In this document: piece by piece, positions 11,376 through 23,511 of the stretch
How positions within the stretch are numbered: the first letter of the stretch is position 1
How the letters are laid out: every line of letters begins with the position of its first letter
Assembly (NCBI GenBank): GCA_033557465.1
Contig: CM066033.1
Location: forward strand, 909,876,808 to 909,940,807
DNA from: Ichthyophis bannanicus
Lineage: Eukaryota > Chordata > Amphibia > Gymnophiona > Ichthyophiidae
DNA length: 64,000 nucleotides
Direction of reading: 5' to 3'
Translations under genes and position numbers: made by a program
The notes under the pieces: generated by a model
The model's database searches: none
What the model was told of the DNA's origin: nothing
The model's input: the letters and a program-made list of their open reading frames with translations, nothing else

Positions 11376-12976
11376 AGCTTCTGAAAAAAAACCAACAGAG
11401 GCTGATATTCAAAGGGTTTATGCTCCCTCTTTGAAAATGTACTAGTGCTAAATGTCTACATTTATCCTGCTAAGTTTATTAGGCTCCTAAAATCAAAAGC
11501 CTAAAAGGTAGGTGGCAGCAGAGGTGGATTTAGGGAGGGGAAACTATCGGGGGTTAACACCAATATTCCCTCTAAATTTCTGTAGGCTGTCTGCGCATAA
11601 AATATCAGCTGTGCAGCTTTTGAAGGAAGGTTAAATTTTTGTGTGCCACATAACGACACTCGGAGTTATATACTTTAAAATTTGACTACACATCAGAATA
11701 CAGTATATACACCACATTGATTGCACTAGAAAATATTGTAGAACTTGTGAAAACTGTAAATACACAACAACTTTTACATTTTAAGACGTCTGTGTTGTTT
11801 TCTATCAGAATCAGAACCGTAATTTTTGTGCGCTCTGTTGTAAAGTATGTGCACTCGCTTGGCAAGGTGTGTGCGCGCGCACATGCACACAGCTTAGAGG
11901 GAACAGTGGTTAACAATGATTTTCAGCACTAGACACCTAAATAAGGATCCTAAATCTAAGTAAAATGAATGGCAGGCCTAAATGTAGATGCATAACATTT
12001 AGGGGTATGTTTACTAAACTGCGGTAATGTTACATACCGCGCGTTATGTAACGTTAACGATCGTTAGGTAACGTTAACGTGCGGTATGTAACGTTAACAC
12101 GCGTTAACGTTACTTAACGATCGTTAACATCCCCGACCGCGGTAAACACCGCAGAAGGTGGAGAGAGGGTGGAGAGAAGGGGTCAATGGGTGGAGAGTGG
12201 GCGGGGAGAGGCCCCTTTCACACTAACGCGCTGAACTGAAGGGCTGAATCCTACCACGAATGAAAACTTGCCGTTAGATGCACATTTGCAGGAGAGAGAA
12301 ACCATTTAAGTGTCAGCAATGTACAGCCTAGGCAGGGAGCCCAAGAAATGTGATAGTAGTGCTCCATTTTCAGCAATACCATAGTGCCAAGGTATGAATG
12401 GCCACTATGGCGATGGTGCAAATGGGGCATAGGGGGCCGCAGGCGGGACATGTAGCATGGACAGCTGGGGCACAGGGTGGACCAGGCGGGCGCCTAGGTG
12501 GCACATAGGAACATAGAAACTGGAAATCAGCAAGACAGCAGCTGACCAAGGCCAAACACAATCCACCTATATCTACCTGGTTCACCCTAGCCAATAGTTG
12601 CTAGGGCACTGACCTGACAACCCACCAGCCATCCCGCCCCCTTGTGGAAGGGACATAATATTGATAGGCAGTGATGGGGGGGATGTGAGGATGTCCATGT
12701 ATGCCCCCCCACCCCACCCCACCACACCCCAGGATCCGCTCCCTATGCGGGCGCCTACCTACACAGTGGATGGCCTGGGACTGCGCACTACCAGCACCGA
12801 CAGCAGATGGCCATGTCAGCTTGGCAGGGGGGGTGTGCCCATGCTGGAGGGGGCAGTGCCACCTCCCTGCAGTGGACCTCGGCCATGCCCTGCATCAGTA
12901 CGTGGTGTGCAGTGCAACATACAAAGGTTGGCTGAGGAAAAGTACAGGTAGCCCCAAGGACTATTGTGCATCTGTG

Positions 12977-13050
12977 GCAACAGTGTGGTGCAGTACACCC
13001 AGCCAGTGTGTCCAGAAGCAGAGGGTCACAGGTTCAAGCCCCAGCTGTGG
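12977..13050 (+). other. tRNA-like module 1 of element A
   Basis: An A-box-like TGGTGCAGTACA and a near-consensus B box GGTTCAAGCCC (13031-13041) are spaced as in a tRNA. The same module occurs at 27219-27292 (plus), about 41320-41393 (plus), 23661-23735 (minus) and 55275-55350 (minus), always at the corresponding place in the family. A full cloverleaf is not evident, so it is not called a tRNA gene. Confidence 0.6.
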
Positions 13051-14605
13051 TTCCTGCAGAGCATGTCCCTATGTTTTACCCTACAATGCAGATACAACAG
13101 CAACATGTGCAAAGCCCAAAGCAGTGGCGAACAGGGGTACAAACACCCACCCACACAGGCTCCACAATCCAAAGATGCATGGAGAGTCAGGCTGTTGGCC
13201 CCAGCATTGAGCTGAAGTTATCACCAGAGCACTACTACTACCCCCTGCACAGTTTAGCAATGTCGGCACTGTGATCAGGACCAGTGTGGCAGGCAGGGTT
13301 GTCAACCACCCCTATTTTTATACAATGCTGCAATAGGAGTGAGCGTGTGTGTATGTCTATCCATTGTTCTGTGGCTGCCCACCCTTCACTGGGCCCAAAA
13401 TGTCCCACTGTTACCAGTGTTAGCCTGAATAGGTGCATAATGAGGAGCAAGGTATTTTGGGTATGGCCCGGACAGGGCAGATTGGCCAGGATGCATTTTC
13501 ACAGGGTGTGAGGCAATGGATGGGACACTGTAGTGCCTGACCACCACCTGCATGGACAGGGTGGCCACAGCATGGCATGCTGGGAGGGCACTCACTCTGA
13601 CCGAGCAGTGACCATGGCATGTCTAGGTTCCCACATAGCATTATACCCTATTTGCTTCCAGTGGTATATTTGTGTTCCCCAGTGCTGGGGTCCCAATCAC
13701 TGAAATGCCTGCTTGCTGCACATAGTTCCTCTGTGAGCCTGCACTATGGACTGGCTGGTGGACTGTGTACAGCTAGACTGTGCATGGTCAGAACACCTAT
13801 CAGGTACAGTCTGACTTTGCTGTCTGTTGGTGACTGGCAGACAATGGTGGGAGGCAGTTGGGATTTTCCAGACCTCACCCCAGCATTGCTGCTGGTCTGC
13901 CACTGCCCCAGTCCTAGGTATGGCTCTGGCCCACCAACCTTGAAGGGCTGTCTCATACAAAAAGGATGGAGGTTGCTTCCCTGGGGTGGGGGCACTTGTT
14001 CTTTACCTACAAAAAGGGTGATATGGGCCCTTTGGGGTATGTAGTGTATACCACTGTGACCTATAAAGGCACTGCTACACACACCTCATGCAAGTCTAGA
14101 AACTCCTCTGCCCTGATAACAGCTGCCCATGTCAGCCAGACCCTAACACAGGGTACACACCAATCTGGCTGGTGTCTAGTCCCACAGGGCCACATATGAC
14201 TGCAGGATACAGATGGACACCAAATTACCTTCAGCTGCACTGCAAGGAACACCTGTCACACACTGGTAGTGATGGAGATGTACAGCAGGACTTATCTCTA
14301 GCACCACATGTACTGCAGACCTAGTGCTGGGCACCCATCCTATCCTTCAGGGTGAACACAGAACCTGCACAATGGCATGGTCGGTAGCTACTCTGTGCCA
14401 GTATCACGCACTGTCAGTTCATCTTTCCAAGCTGAGGTACCGGAGAGGTGCAGACCCCATTTGGTGATCAGCTGTAGACTGCTATTCAGCATGTGCATTG
14501 CATTATGGGTACTGGTGGGGTTACCCTATCCTGGCACCAAGAGCACACAGTTTGTGCGGTGACCTGCAGTCCTTCTGTACCCAGACATTGCTGTGACATA
14601 CACCA

Positions 14606-14677
14606 TGGAGGTATAGCCTACTGGTTAATACAATGCCATTCTTGGCAGTGTTCATGGGTTCCGTTCCTCATTGTTCC
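14606..14677 (+). other. tRNA-like module 2 of element A
   Basis: GGTATAGCCTACTGGTTA gives an A-box-like start, and GGGTTCCGTTCC (14656-14667) a B-box-like end. It matches 30866-30936 in element C and 42872-42942 in element E. It resembles the heads of the SINEs in this window (GCCTAGTGGTTA). Whether it is transcribed is unknown. Confidence 0.65.
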
Positions 14678-15239
14678 CTTCTCTCATGCCTGTCCTACTC
14701 AAATAGTGTGCATACCTGTAGAGGTCATATTTTTGCAGATCTGTGCTTCCAGCCCATAATACCCTCGCCACAATTGCCAACATTCCCTCGGTCCGTCTAT
14801 CTGTGTCTGTCAGCTGTGTAGAGTCCTGTCTGCCAGCGCAGGCTGCCACCCCATGTCATGCACTGCTACCCTTTCCTGCATTGTGCCTCTTCATGCTTGC
14901 CTCACCTTTGCCTGATCTTCATGGCACCACCACTCATCTGTCCACCCATCATTGTAACTATCCTGCCACCTCTGCTTCCACTGGGGGCATGTATTCCCAT
15001 CGTCTGCCACCAACTGTTTTTCGGGTACTTTACATTGTCAACACCCTGTGCTGTGGTACAGCTGCCCCACCATGTTTGTCATCAGTACTGGCAGGCACAT
15101 GGGATGCCCACAGATATGGCATGTCCAGCGGCTCCCACCTCTCCCTCCTTCACTCACCTGTTCATTGCCTTTCCTGAGTGCTCTATCTAGTGTTAGGGCT
15201 ACATCTGTCTCTGTTCCGCACAAGTCATGCATGTCATCC

Positions 15240-15480
15240 TGAGGCACCTTGCAGTCCCTAGGGCACACTAACCTAGGACACCATAACCTTGTTAGGCCCA
15301 GGGTGCCTTCTGCGGTGCCTTGTCCAAGGCTGCCTAATATGGCGCTTAGCCTAGGAGGCCCTATAGGGCGCCTTATGAGGCACCTTACTGGGCACCTTAC
15401 AAGGCACCTTATAAGGCGCCTTACAAGGTGCCTTACAAGGCACCTTGTAACGCTCGTCAGTCTAAGACGTCTTGTAACAT
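15240..15480. repeat. GCACCTTATAAGGCGCC-like repeat block in element A
   Basis: Irregular tandem copies of a short self-complementary word (GGCACCTT/AAGGCGCC with TATA or TACA between) run for about 240 bp. Equivalent blocks sit near the same end of B (21340-21480), C (31500-31860), D (53370-53540) and E (43320-43600), so the block is a family feature. Confidence 0.75.
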
Positions 15481-15684
15481 GCGTTAGCTGCTACATCTTG
15501 CCGTAACAATGCAACGCCCACGCCTTTATATGGGTATCTCTACCTTTACCACAGAACCTAACGCAAATGACATTACCGCAGTTTAGTAAACATACCCCTT
15601 AGATTTAAATTTTGTTGAATTTTCAGCTGAAGATATAGAATTCGAAGTTTAGCTGAAAATAGGGAACACATTTGGGAACTTAAG

Positions 15685-16620
15685 ACCCGGATCTCTGCCT
15701 GCCTTTCTGACATTGCTGCTTGGATGTCTCACCGCCGCTTGAAATTGAACTTGGCCAAGACTGAGTTTCTTATCTTTCCCCCTAAAACCTCCTCTCCTCT
15801 TCCTTCCTTCTCAGTCTCTGTGGACAACTCTCTACTCCTTCCTGTTTCCTCGGCTTGCAACCTTGGGGTTGTCTTTGACTCCTCTCTCTCCTTCTCCACA
15901 CACATTCATCTGATAGCTAAGACCTGCTGTTTCTTTCTCTGTAACATCAACAAAATCCACCCTTTCCTTTCTGAACACACTACTAAAATGCTTATCCACT
16001 CCTTAATCACCTCTCGTCTTGACTGCTGCAACCTACTCCTTGCTGGTCTCCCTTTGAATCATCTCTCTCCTCTTCAATCTGTTCAGCACTCTGCTGCACG
16101 GCTAATCTTCTGCCAGCCTCGTCATGCTCATATTACCCCTCTTCTCAAGTCACTTCATTGGCTCCCTATCTGTTTCTGCATCCAGTTCAAACTTCTCTTG
16201 CTGACCTATAAATGCCTGCACTCTGCAGCTCCTCACTACCTTTCTTCTCTTATCGCTCCTTACAGCCCCCCTCGGGAAATCGCTTCTATCTGTGCCCTTC
16301 TCTTCTATTGCTAACTCCAGACTTCGCTCCTTTCACCTTGCTGCACCTTATGCCTGGAACAAATTACCTGTGTCTGTATGCCACGAACCTTCTCTGACAC
16401 TTTTCAAATTCAGGCTGAAAACTGGATTTCTTGACTCACCTGATCTCTTTGTCTCTTTACCACTCCCCCTTGTTTTATCCCTATCTGCACCTTCTGTGTT
16501 GTCTGTCTTGGCTAGATTGTAAGCTCAGACGAGCAGGGACTGTCTCTTACATGTCTGTGCAGTGCTGCGTATGACTTGTATCGCTATACAAATGCTCAGT
16601 AGTAGTAGTAGTAGTAGTAG
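15685..16620 (+). mobile_element. L2-type LINE, 3' part
   Basis: The plus frame starts within the RT C-terminal region (Ala-Trp-Met-Ser...Leu-Asn-Leu-Ala-Lys-Thr-Glu-Phe), continues through Gly-Val-Val-Phe-Asp-Ser-Ser-Leu and Leu-Asp-Cys-Cys-Asn-Leu-Leu, and reaches His-Trp-Leu-Pro-Ile. The tail has GATTGTAAGCTCAGACGAGC and ends in (TAG)n at 16600-16620. That order and tail are typical of the L2 clade of the Jockey group. The catalytic YxDD box is upstream of the break, so this copy is 5'-truncated and inactive. One frameshift near 16290 changes the frame before the end. It lies 84 bp after element A. Confidence 0.85.
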
Positions 16621-16647
16621 CTTTTTGAAATATTGCCTCCCTGTATT

Positions 16648-16735
16648 ACAGGGCTTCCCAAACCTTTCCTGGAGACCCCATGGCCAATTGAGCTTTCAGG
16701 ATATTCACAGTGAATATGCATGAGAGAGATTTGCA
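16648..16735. mobile_element. Half of a hAT MITE
   Basis: CAGGGCTTCCCAAACC followed by TTTCAGGATATTCACAG and GAATATGCATGAGAGAGA matches one arm of the palindromic MITE complete at 49228-49398. The second arm is missing or unrecognisable. Confidence 0.6.
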
Positions 16736-18470
16736 CATGTTGCATTTTACGTGTATGCAGGGTTATTTTATGCATATTCATTTTGCACAATTATGAAGGA
16801 GCATGGTCTGACTGAGGTTTGGGTGGGCCTGAAAAGTATGTGCGCATTTCCAATTTTACAACGGCAACACACGCATGTTTTAAAAAACATGCCTTTTGGC
16901 ATTCACACCTGCCCCTGCGTCACGCAGCTCCTTAATTTACTGGGAAATCCAGCATTTGCGTGTGTAAATGGTAGCATTTTATAAGCGGAAGTTGTAAAAT
17001 TGGCTGCTTCCATGTCTTAGTGCCACTATCAACATGATCAAAGCCCTGAGCGATGCCGCTCTTTTTCCTAACGTGCTTCTTTGTAAAATGATTGTTCTGC
17101 TATACATGCTGCGAGTATTTCCCATGTCCTTACAAAAGGCTCCGCATTTGGCACCCATACCATGTTCTGCACCTGCACCTGCATCCCTGCCACCTATAGC
17201 ATCTCCACCTGACCCAGAACCATCTGTAGTGTCTCCACCTGCAACCCTACTAGCTGTAGCATCTCTGCTTGCATTTCCCAGCGCTCCCACCGGCTTCTAA
17301 TGCTGCTTAGTGCCAGACATGCCAGGAAAAGGGAGCAGGGGGCTGTAGTACAGGACTCAGGCATCCACACAAGCACAAATGTGCTGCACTCTTATCACTG
17401 TAAATAAAAATGTGCACTTAATCACAGGAAGCGCTTTGAATCAGGTCTTTTCTGACAGCCTGGCCTCATTCCCTCCATTTCCTTCAGCTACTTATTCTGC
17501 TTTTTCTTCAGTCTCTGGCTGCTCTGCCGTCGGAAGAGGGCAGGCTGCGTATGAGGAGCATGCAGCAGGCTGCAAAAGGTCACACAATCAGGGGGGAAAG
17601 GGCTTTATGGGAGCTCTCCATGCACCTGAAGTGACTTTTAAGCAACTCCATGAAAGCCCTTGTTTATCAGTGGGCTCTATTATAGCGTTCCTCACACTGA
17701 TTCTGGGTCCTGTGATGGGGTCATCATATAGGTTCTTTGAAGATAGCCTCTGTCACATTAGAGCACACCATTGATGACTGCATAATGTTCAAGTACCCTG
17801 ATTAAGCAAAGTAATAAACCCTGGAAATCACCACACAGAACCATACAGACAGATATTCACAGTCCAAGACATTCATATAATATATCCCAGTATCTTCTCA
17901 TAAAACCACCTCTGCATTGCACACATAGACACACACAATTTGCAGCCCAACAACGGCTCTGCACATCCTATGATTATACTAAAAAGCACACAAAATGCCT
18001 AGTTAACCAATAGAAAAGCACAAAAACAATACAAAAAGCAAAGAGTTCACCAACAATAGCCTGATAAAGGGTCCATCAGTCTGAGCAAGCATCTAGATAC
18101 AGTAGGCAACCAAATGCAGAGGAACAAGTCCAGACACGTCAACCAAGCTGATTGTTCTAGTCATCCAACGGCAGAAGAGGCAGCCAGCATGATCCACAAA
18201 AAGCACACTCTGTGCCATTCTCTCATAAATGCTACCACTATGAGCATGCTATTTAGGAACACACTATGTTCACCATCTCTGCCTCAAACAAAATCTTATC
18301 CAAGTCCGTGGGCTCCAAAAGGTTCTTTGGGGAATTGTGGCAGGTAACTTTAAAGCACATTGGGGAGATCAATCCAAATCACATACCAAGGGTACAGTCA
18401 TGGTCTCAGGGCTAGGCAGCTCTCCATTTGACCACCATCTCCTTAGCAAAATCCTAAAGATGGTAAGTTT
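16736..18470. other. No recognised feature
   Basis: Open frames up to 131 codons occur (17379-17774 plus) but lack family motifs and overlap frames of similar size on the other strand. Around 17160-17290 there is a degenerate short repeat of CACCTGCACCTGCAT-like words. Confidence 0.35.
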
Positions 18471-18479
18471 CTTGTTTTC

Positions 18480-19045
18480 CCTTATCAATTGCTGGAGTTG
18501 GCATTTTTTAGCCAATACATCCATCCGAGAACCTCAAGATCCTCAACACAAGTGGTTGGGGCACTGGGCCACTTTGTTGGATTGGGTGGGGACCCAATGG
18601 GTTCTCTCCACAACTTAGGCATCATGTGCATCATGAACTGTGCCAGTTTGTCTCCTTTAGTTCTCTTAAGAAGACCCAGGATTCCGAGATTGTTTCCTCT
18701 GCTATGATTTGCAAGGTCCTCTACCCACACAAGTAGAGCAGACATCATTTTTGCAGAGCTCTTGATAACTAGAATACAATCTTTGACTGCTTCATCATAA
18801 CTTCCAGCTGATCAGCAATAGTCAAGATTTTAGCATGTATCAGGTACAATTCTGACTTAATGTCCTGGATCACAGCATTGTTGTTCACCAGCATGCTTTT
18901 AATTTCACCAAATTTCCATCATGACTGCCATGGTTTCGTCCTCTGGGCCCAGCTTCTTAAGCTTAAATGGCGAAAGTGGGTCAGCTTCAGCTCATTTCAC
19001 CTCAAACCCAGCCACAAACACAACATCAATCTTTTGAGATTTGAT
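18480..19045 (-). pseudogene. L1/Tx1-type LINE ORF1 remnant (minus)
   Basis: The reverse frame at 18485-18748 contains Val-Glu-Asp-Leu-Ala-Asn-His-Ser-Arg-Gly-Asn-Asn-Leu-Gly-Ile-Leu-Gly, matching the conserved start of the L1 ORF1p RNA-recognition domain (Asp-Leu-Glu-Asn-Arg-Ser-Arg-Arg-Asn-Asn). It continues to Met-Pro-Lys-Leu-Trp. ORF1p binds element RNA as trimers in active L1. Here the frame is broken upstream and downstream, and no ORF2 lies beside it. Assignment rests on this one motif block. Confidence 0.6.
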
Positions 19046-19359
19046 TGATGTCATGACACATCAGCACTGGTCAGTGTATATGATAGCAGGGATAGAAAAA
19101 AGGTTTATTTCAAAGATCTACTTGAGGAACTGCTTTCTCTCACATGACCATCTTGAAGGAGTTCAGGAGCACCCCTCCCTCCATTTTTGATTAATTTCTG
19201 AATTGTGGTTGATCATAATATGAATTTAAATATTGTAGTATAAAAAGATATGAATTGCATGGAACTGAATGGATAACAAATTGAAGTCGAATGAAATGAA
19301 TTGTTAAGAATTTGTACTATTTAGGACATTCTATATAATTTCTTTTTAAAAGGAGATTA

Positions 19360-19785
19360 CATTAATGATACAATTGGTGCAGTAATACTGTTCACAATGG
19401 GGGGTTTTTTTGGAAGCTCTATTTGTGCTTTGGACATCTGAAAATGGGCACAGAAATGTCCAAAGCGCAGAGAAGTCCTCCGGGGCCATTTTAGAAGCCG
19501 GGTCTGTGGATATCCAAGTCTGAACAGAGGCGTTGCCAGGGCATTCCCAAGATCTTGAAAGACACTGATGGATCTCAGAAACGTCATGTGTCACATCTAA
19601 GTTTAGACATGCTGCAGGCATGAAAAAGCATCTGCAAAGGGCTCTTTTTGGCTGAAAAATATCCAGAGAAGATAAAACTCCACTATCCCCAGTGCAATCA
19701 CAATAACATCAGCAGTGAGATTTTAACCCTAGACTCCCTGGTCATAGCCCATGCATCTAACCATTAGGCTATTCCTAGATATCCA
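19360..19785 (-). mobile_element. tRNA-headed SINE (minus), old copy
   Basis: At about 19715-19782 the reverse strand gives a tRNA-like head: GCCTAATGGTTAGATGCATG, then an intact-looking B-box region. The sequence to the left (GGACATCTGAAAATGG, CCGGGGCCATTTTAGAAGCC) may be SINE body or a separate repeat; its boundary is unclear. Confidence 0.5.
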
Positions 19786-19976
19786 GGTTCTGGAATACTA
19801 TTCTGTAGAAACTCCCGTAGACTTCTGCATCAGGCATGTTCACATCTGTGAAATTGTGTCTGCACACGGATGTGCCTGCTTTTTTTTTTTCAGATGTTCT
19901 GGCTTAGAAGTTCCAGATTGCACTTGGACGTCCTTCTAAAATGACCTCAGTATGTGTACTCCCATTTTGATTATGT

Positions 19977-20125
19977 GCTGAGCGAAAAAATATTTTCTCC
20001 TATTAAACTTAAATGTGCTATATTGTAGCTTCATTACGTGTCTCCTAGTCTTTCTATTTTTTGAAGGAGTAAACAACTAATCTACATTTACTTGTTCCAC
20101 GCCACTCATTATTTTGTAGACCATA
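19977..20125 (-). mobile_element. CR1 3' fragment (minus)
   Basis: It aligns by eye with 52130-52270 of the better preserved CR1: AAAAATATTTTCTCCTATTA, TAGCTTCATTACGTGTC and CTAGTCTTTCTATTTTTTGA. It covers the end of ORF2 only. Confidence 0.65.
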
Positions 20126-21161
20126 AACTTATCAAGAATAAGATTAACAAGAACAAATACAAGCGCTAAATTTGGGGCTTCCCTTTGTTCCTTCACTGAA
20201 ATACGATCCCATCAAAATGAGGCAGGTATTGTATCGGTTTTTTTAGGAAATTGCAAGTGACTCATTTTTTTCAGAAATCCACTGTAATTAAACTGCGGGA
20301 TGACTCAGTGTGTTACAATCCATTTAAATGGTTACCATCGGGTGCAGTATATGCAGTAATCTCCACTTATCAAGGATTGGTTATACAGGACCTGTCCAGA
20401 TTAGAGCAATTACCATGTAGGTTGTTTTCCAATATCTCCTCTAAGCATTATTGGAATTAAGGGCTAGACAAGATATTACAATTTGGAGAGCTAATAAAGG
20501 AGGAGCAATCATTATTCAGGACACCAGAACATTTCATGAAGAGGTATTAGGTCATCTTAGCAATTTGAAATATTATCATAAATTACAAGGAGCTCCTACT
20601 AATGAATTGAAACTTGAAATAAAATAATACATGACAGTAGCTTTATTAAATAATTGTATTACTAAAAAATAACATGAATTCTTAAATACAAAGTTTCCTA
20701 GTATTCTCTTTTGTATATAGTACCCAAAATACATAAGCCATTAGATAGACCACCAGGTCGCCCGATAGTTTCCTGCAGAAATTCTATTTTAGAACCTCTT
20801 TCCAAGTTTTGTGAAAAGCTCCTGCAGCCCATGACTTTGGGCAGAAGGTCTTATATAAAAGATGTGTTTCATTTCATATTGCTCTTATATAAAGTAAACA
20901 TTGATTTGGATTCAGTATTATTAGTAACGATGGATGTAGTGGCCTTATATACAAATATACTGTAGATCAATAAGGGGTATGTTTACTAAACCGTCTTAAT
21001 GTTACCGGCACTAGTTGCAGCGATAATGTGAAGAATGCCATATAAGGAGTGGGCATTCCAGCGGCAAGGTAGCAAGAATCTGTATCGCGTGATAGTGGGC
21101 GCCATGGCACGATAACGCTCATTAACCCTAAGTTCACGCCAGCACAGTGTTAAAAGCAATA

Positions 21162-21230
21162 AAGATGTAGCCCACTGGTTACTGCAATGACTGTAGAGGC
21201 AGAGGTCATCAGTTTGATTCTGCAGTGGTG
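21162..21230 (+). other. tRNA-like module at left arm of B palindrome
   Basis: GATGTAGCCCACTGGTTA is A-box-like and CAGTTTGATTCTG is B-box-like. The partner in the right arm runs the opposite way, so each arm base carries a potential pol III start directed into the palindrome. Confidence 0.55.
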
Positions 21231-21548
21231 TTATCTAAGAAGGCTGTCTGAGGCATTTCCTTTTAATTTAAATCAGTGCTGTCTGAGGCATTTCCTTTTT
21301 TTAAATTTAAATCAGTGCTGCCAGCAAAAACACCCTCACAGTGCCGTAACCTAAGGTGCCGCATAAGGCGCCCTATAAGGCACTCCATAGGGCACATTAT
21401 AAAGTGCCCTGTCCACCAAGGCACCTTATAATGTGCCCTATAGGGCGCCTGATGAGGCACCTTAGGCTACGGCACTGTGAGGGTGTTTTTGCTGGCAGCA
21501 CTGATTTAAATTAAAAGGAAATGCCTCAGACAGCCTTATTAAATAACA

Positions 21549-21616
21549 CCACTGTGGGATCAAACCCATAACCTCTGCCTCAACAGTCATTGAAGTAACC
21601 AGTGGGCTACATCTCT
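21549..21616 (-). other. tRNA-like module at right arm of B palindrome
   Basis: On the minus strand: GATGTAGCCCACTGGTTA, then GGGTTTGATCCCAC-like B box. It pairs with the plus-strand module at 21162-21230. Confidence 0.55.
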
Positions 21617-23318
21617 ACAACATCTAATGCACTGCAGGCTGGCTACAGAAAGACTGCGGGTCACCACACAAACTGTCTGCTGTGGTTACCAGGATAGGGT
21701 AAACCCACCTGCACCCATGATGCACTGCACATGCAGATCAGCAGCCTACATCTGATCACAAGATGGGGTATGCACCTCTATAGCACCCTGGCCTGATAGG
21801 GGGAACTGACCATGTGTGTGTTACTGGCACAGAGTAGCTACAAACCGTGACACTGTGCGTTCCTGTGCTCACCCTGAGGGTGAGGTGGGGCACCCAGCAC
21901 CAGGTCCACAGCACCTGGCTTAGCTGAGATAGGCTATGCTGCAGGTCTCCATCAGTGCCAGTGTATGATAGGTAGTACCTGCAGACACACCTAGGATACA
22001 CATGTGTCTATCTGTATTTCCCAGTCACGTTTAGCCTTTGTGGACTGTGATGCACTCAGAATAGTGCATATCCTGTGTGGTTGCTCTGGTCACATGTTAT
22101 AAGTGAAGGGTGGTATTTAGACCCAAAATCAGATTATGTAACACCACCCAACCCGCCCTCTGTGGGGGACAGGATCTCCCACCAACAGATCCACATTACA
22201 CATCTCTGCAATGGTGCCAGTAGAGGGGACCTCTAACCCAGTCCTGCTGGGGAATAGGCACCCTACAGAGCAGTCAATGCAGATCTGTACACATCATATA
22301 GGGCACTAGCAGACAAGCAAAAGGCCTAGAAAAGCTCAGCTGCTGCCGCGCCGCGCCGCGCCCCCCACCCCCACCCCCACACATTCACCAGCAGAGGGCA
22401 CAGCAGGTCGCCACCCACTGCACTCTGCTAGGTGTTCCAGCCATACACATGCTAACTGCAGACAGTCTGCTAGTTAGTACATAGTGCATGTTCCTGTAGG
22501 AACTGTGTGCACTCAAAAATAGGATGTGAGCATACACACCAAGCAGGTAGGTCAGTGACTGAGCCCCAAAAAAGGGAACGCATGGGAGAACCTAGCCATG
22601 CCACGGTCACTGCTCAGTCAGCGTGAGAGTGATTCCCCTCCCCCCCCCCCCAGCATGACGTGCTGTGGCCTCCCTGTCCATGCAGGTGGTGGTCGGGCAC
22701 TACAATGTCCCAGCCATTGCCCTATGCCCTGTGCAGATGCATGCTGCCCAGGCCACCCTGTCTGGGCCATACCCACAGTACCTTGCTCCTCATTATGCAC
22801 TTTGGCAGGATAACACTGGAAACAATGCAAGCAGTGTGGGCTCAGTAAGGTGTAGGCAGCCACAAAACACTGGATAGACATACACACACTCTCACACCTA
22901 TGCCAGCATTGTGCAAATATAGAGGTTTTTGGCAGCCCTGGCCGCCATACCAGTCCTGGGCACAGGGTGGGCATTGCTATGGTACACAATACTGTTGGGG
23001 TCACTCCCCAGTGTGGTAAACACTGTCAGAAACAAAAACTGAAACACACTCCACAGATATCAGAAAGGTTGCTATGATGAATCTCTATCTACAAATTGTG
23101 TTTAACTTAGGATTTGTTAGCTGAAATTAATCATAGCAACCTTTTCATATATGTGGAACATGTTCCCAAGTTTAGGACGGCATTGCTAAGGTATGCAGGT
23201 ACTAGTATTGGGAGATGCTGCTCCACTCAGGGCCCAACAGTCTGACTCTCCATGAGGCTTTGGATAGTGGAGTCTGTGGATGTGGGTGTTTGTGCCCCTG
23301 TTGGTCACTGCTCTAGGG

Positions 23319-23511
23319 CAGAGGTTCCCAACTCTGGTCCTGGTGGGCCAAATATGATTCAGGTTTTCATGCTGTCCCTAATGTATATGCATGGGATACA
23401 TTTGCATACAATGGGGGCGGGGCATACAAATGCAGCAGAGGCATATTTATTAGTGACAGCATGAAACCTGAATGGTGTTTGGCCCTCCAGGACTGCAGTT
23501 GGGGAACTCTG
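23319..23511. mobile_element. 193-bp hAT MITE inside element B
   Basis: Starts CAGAGGTTCCCAACTCTGG and ends in an inverted form (GTTGGGGAACTCTG). CTCTAGGG flanks it exactly at 23311-23318 and 23512-23519, the 8-bp duplication expected of hAT. A MITE of the same length occupies the equivalent place in element D (54933-55125). Elements A, C and E lack it. Confidence 0.9.

Larger units (their letters stand above)
12002..15598 (+). mobile_element. Element A: 3.6-kb Harbinger-like transposon with TTA duplication
   Basis: The termini GGGGTATGTTTACTAAAC and GTTTAGTAAACATACCCC are exact inverted complements; the inner bases GCGGTAATG also pair. TTA flanks both sides (11999-12001, 15599-15601). A 3-bp TWA duplication and G-rich ends fit the PIF/Harbinger superfamily. 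Near the left end there is a palindromic ACGTTAACG/ACGATCGT block, then GGAGAGAGGGTGGAGAG-like purine sequence. In the middle are two tRNA-like modules, and near the right end a GCACCTTATAAGGCGCC-like block. No reading frame resembles a transposase or Myb-like protein, so it is non-autonomous. Elements C and E run in the same orientation, B and D in the opposite one. Confidence 0.85.
21162..21616. repeat. Large palindrome bounded by inverted tRNA-like modules (element B)
   Basis: The arms meet near 21414. From outside in they hold a tRNA-like module (21162-21230 plus; 21549-21616 minus), GGCATTTCCTTTTAATTTAA, CCAGCAAAAACACCCTCAC with its complement, and GCACCTTATAAGGCGCC-like words. The left arm has an extra tandem copy of about 45 bp (21247-21325). 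The arm pairing is very close over about 150 bp, so extrusion or a long RNA hairpin is possible (inference). Confidence 0.8.

Noticed and set aside
15240..15480. CRISPR-like array of short repeats
   Set aside because: Words vary, spacers are not uniform and the setting is a eukaryotic transposon.
11402..15632. A larger MITE with GCTGATATTCA-like ends enclosing element A
   Set aside because: The proposed ends match over about 10 bases only, and no target duplication could be found.
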